Assembly (NCBI RefSeq): GCF_900111035.1
Contig: NZ_FOFU01000004.1
Span: 186,001 to 250,000, forward strand
Reading direction: 5' to 3'
DNA length: 64,000 nucleotides
DNA from: Treponema bryantii
Lineage (GTDB): Bacteria; Spirochaetota; Spirochaetia; Treponematales; Treponemataceae
Under the pieces are notes generated by a model. That model had not been told where the DNA came from and did no database searches. It was given only the letters and a program-made list of their open reading frames with translations. Of this stretch, positions 62,477 to 64,000 are shown piece by piece. Made by a program: the position numbers and the translations under genes. Every line of letters begins with the position of its first letter. The stretch's first letter is position 1.

Positions 62477-62890
62477 TTATCTTACTGACGACAATCTGCT
62501 GCGCAGTTCGTAGCATCTGTTCTTGAGATTGCGGACTTCGTTGAGGCTGCTCATGATTTTGGCGGTCATGTAGACATCAACGATGCCGCTGTCGAAGAAG
62601 AAGTCGGCGAAGGTGGCGATGCCGCCTACGTTCATGCTGTAGTCACCTGGCATGCTGATTCCACCGAGTACGCGCTTAAGTTCCTGCAGAAGGTAATTTA
62701 CTCTGTCCATAGAGACCTTGGCATTACTGAGTTTTGAGTGCTTGATGAGGTCAACGATGAAACCGCCGCCGAGGACATCAAGGAAGCCCCAGTTTCTGGC
62801 GGATGAAAGCTGTCGCTCTGCCTGATCGAGTTCTGCAATAAGCTGATCTGTGAGTGTAATTGCCTGATTGATTTGAAGTTCGTTATTCAT
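62477..62890 (-). CDS. Conserved small protein of unknown function
   Basis: 137 residues, mainly helical. An N-terminal helix (TLTDQLIAELDQAERQL), a Gly-rich turn NWGFLDVLGGGFIVDLIKHSKL, and a C-terminal coiled coil (SSLNEVRNLKNRCYELRSRL). No signal peptide. I have no name for it. Promoter TTGTTT (62924-62929), 17 bp, TGTTAT (62901-62906), ATG ten bases on. Confidence 0.7.
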   Translation of the reverse strand: MNNELQINQAITLTDQLIAELDQAERQLSSARNWGFLDVLGGGFIVDLIKHSKLSNAKVSMDRVNYLLQELKRVLGGISMPGDYSMNVGGIATFADFFFDSGIVDVYMTAKIMSSLNEVRNLKNRCYELRSRLSSVR

Positions 62891-62949
62891 ATTTTAAAAG
62901 ATAACACTTTTTCTTATGAAATAAAACAAAAATATGATAAAATAAAAAT

Positions 62950-63360
62950 ATGAATTATGATGAACTTGTAAAAACTGCAATTGAAATGACAAATATGTCT
63001 TATGCACCCTACTCTCATTTTCACGTAGGTGCTGCTCTGCTTGATAAAAACGGAAAGGTATGGACCGGCTGTAATATTGAAAATGCGGCTTATGGACCTA
63101 GCAACTGTGCTGAACGTACAGCTGTTTTCAAGGCTGTAAGCGAAGGCGCACGCGAGTTTGAAGCGATTGCTATTGTGGGCGGTCCTGAAAATGCTGACGG
63201 AAAAGCTGTAATTGAAGATTTCTGTCCACCATGCGGAGTTTGCCGTCAGGTACTCAGTGAGTTCTGCAAACGAGATTTCAAAATCATTCTTGCAAACGGC
63301 AAAGGTGAACAGAAAGTGTTTACTCTTGCAGAGTTACTGCCGGAGAGTTTTAGTCTTTAG
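62950..63360 (+). CDS. cdd: Cytidine deaminase
   Basis: Deaminates cytidine and deoxycytidine in pyrimidine salvage. 136 residues, the small tetrameric type. Zinc site: SNCAERTA (Cys and catalytic Glu) and CPPCGVCRQVLSEFC (two Cys). NAAYGPS and the N-terminal YAPYSHFHVGAAL are also typical. TATGAT (62933-62938) lies 11 bases before the ATG; no ribosome-binding site. Overlaps the end of the convergent Nudix gene by 11 bp. Confidence 0.96.
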   Translation: MNYDELVKTAIEMTNMSYAPYSHFHVGAALLDKNGKVWTGCNIENAAYGPSNCAERTAVFKAVSEGAREFEAIAIVGGPENADGKAVIEDFCPPCGVCRQVLSEFCKRDFKIILANGKGEQKVFTLAELLPESFSL

Positions 63361-63946
63361 CCCAGTGATTGTAAGGCTTACCGCCGAGATATGTTTCTAT
63401 GAGACGGCTGTTTTTATATACCGCTTTCAAAGAGAAGAACGGTCGGTTCTGAGCAATAAAATCAAGGTAGATTTCATCGGCCTGCCAGTGCGGCAGGTCG
63501 TTTATTTTTTCTATCGGGACCCATTCAAGTTCGCCTTCGTTACAGTCGGTTAAAAAAGTGCCGGAAAACTTTCGGACACGGAAAACGTGCATGAACTCGG
63601 TGTAGTACGGGGGCGATGCGGGGGTGTCCCCTGCAGAGGGGGTAGTGGAAGACTGCGAAGCAGGCTGGAGCGAGGGGGAGGCTTCCCCCACTTTATCCTC
63701 TTCACTCTTATCGACAAACGTAACAATTCCACAGTATTCGAGGTCTTCGGGATTTACAATAAGACCGGTTTCTTCGTGGATTTCGCGGCGGACGCAGTCT
63801 TCGGGGCTTTCGCCGTTTTCGAACTTACCGCCGATTCCTATCCATTTATCGTGATTATAGTCGTTCTGCTTTTTTGTGCGGTGAAGCATTAAATAGCAGC
63901 CGTCTTTTTCTATATAGCAAAGTGTTGTGTTTACAAGTGTTTTCAT
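63350..63946 (-). CDS. Nudix hydrolase (MutT-like) with repeat-encoded insert
   Basis: 198 residues. The Nudix box is perfect: G40, E46, R54-E55, E58-E59, G61 in GGKFENGESPEDCVRREIHE and following TGL. 8-oxo-dGTP or related nucleotide clean-up is likely. Relatives run about 155-165 residues; the excess is residues 83-114 (EDKVGEASPSLQPASQSS and onward), a Ser/Pro/Ala-rich segment encoded by a copy of the GC-rich repeat between two core strands (TFVDKSE and YTEFMHVF). The frame is kept, so the protein may still fold. The -10 is seven bases from the ATG. Confidence 0.9.
   Translation of the reverse strand: MKTLVNTTLCYIEKDGCYLMLHRTKKQNDYNHDKWIGIGGKFENGESPEDCVRREIHEETGLIVNPEDLEYCGIVTFVDKSEEDKVGEASPSLQPASQSSTTPSAGDTPASPPYYTEFMHVFRVRKFSGTFLTDCNEGELEWVPIEKINDLPHWQADEIYLDFIAQNRPFFSLKAVYKNSRLIETYLGGKPYNHWAKD
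63635..63689. repeat. GC-rich repeat core, copy B (inside the Nudix gene)
   Basis: AGAGGGGGTAGTGGAAGACT... to CTTCCCCC, the same 55 bp as 59641-59695 with about eight substitutions. The hairpin CTGC-GAA-GCAG here replaces CCGC-AAC-GCGG in copy A, a compensatory change. Repeat-like sequence extends leftwards to about 63608. Confidence 0.85.
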
Positions 63947-63953
63947 TTTTTTG

Positions 63954-63982
63954 ATTTTATCTTTTTTTTTGAGTTCCTACAA
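63954..63982 (-). promoter_or_regulatory. Promoter of the Nudix gene
   Basis: Minus strand TTGTAG (63977-63982), 17 bp, TAAAAT (63954-63959); seven bases then ATG. No ribosome-binding site, so a leaderless message is likely. Nothing else is visible up to the window end. Confidence 0.65.
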
Positions 63983-64000
63983 TTCTGTGATATAATATAT

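Noticed and set aside
63551-63892. Several overlapping frames in the GC-rich repeat of the Nudix gene
   Set aside because: The repeat lacks stops in many frames because of its composition; only the Nudix frame has a conserved motif and a promoter.

Overview
The window reads as chromosomal DNA of a spirochaete, most likely a gut- or rumen-type Treponema. The grounds are a very long spirochaete-type coiled-coil protein, a CarD-ispD-ispF block, an ApbE-type flavin transferase lipoprotein, a lipoprotein resembling the Tp47 family, many relaxed lipoboxes, a methyl-accepting chemotaxis protein and several large exported proteins typical of treponemes. Base composition is moderately AT-rich, with one clearly more AT-rich block at about 23.1-33.9 kb.

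Layout. 1-8.2 kb: 3' part of a coiled-coil giant, then ispF/ispD/carD (minus strand), a 145-bp multi-hairpin element and a DEAD-box helicase whose motif II reads DEGD. 8.2-21.1 kb: membrane PP2C phosphatase, treponeme-type unknown proteins, TPR lipoprotein with a TraB-like protein, and a four-gene TolC/MacA/MacB efflux operon. 21.2-23.1 kb: tRNA-Ala(UGC) and gpmI, each with a clear terminator. 23.1-33.8 kb: an AT-rich accessory island with a GH31 glycosidase under its own promoter, then a five-copy direct-repeat operator array, a strong promoter, and a tightly packed operon: three radical SAM proteins, an NDP-kinase-like fusion, an MFS transporter, a GH13 enzyme and a GT2/GT7C-type glycosyltransferase, closed by a strong hairpin terminator. 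I do not recognise this gene set; it is the best candidate here for an undescribed biosynthetic system. 33.9-36.2 kb: decayed NusG-domain-II and Gx-family genes beside an intact apbE.

36.3-49.3 kb: Tp47-like lipoprotein, purB, GNAT, LysM/M23 peptidase, rlmE, MBL hydrolase, S1-domain protein, a pair of related exported proteins (one with an apparently intact transglutaminase-like site, the other with the site destroyed) and a class III adenylate cyclase. 49.3-64 kb: gatCA, YgjV-like protein, chemotaxis receptor, sialate O-acetylesterase, small GNAT and tautomerase genes, a heterodimeric ABC exporter pair preceded by a 22-codon leader ORF, two small unknown proteins, cdd and a Nudix hydrolase carrying an in-frame repeat insertion.

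Cross-cutting themes. (1) Many housekeeping genes have no Shine-Dalgarno, with a -10 box only 6-12 nt before the ATG, suggesting leaderless or near-leaderless mRNAs. (2) Palindromic repeat families (GTCAT-type and a GC-rich type) sit between genes and, in three cases, inside coding sequence. All functions are assigned by reading motifs; no database search was run.
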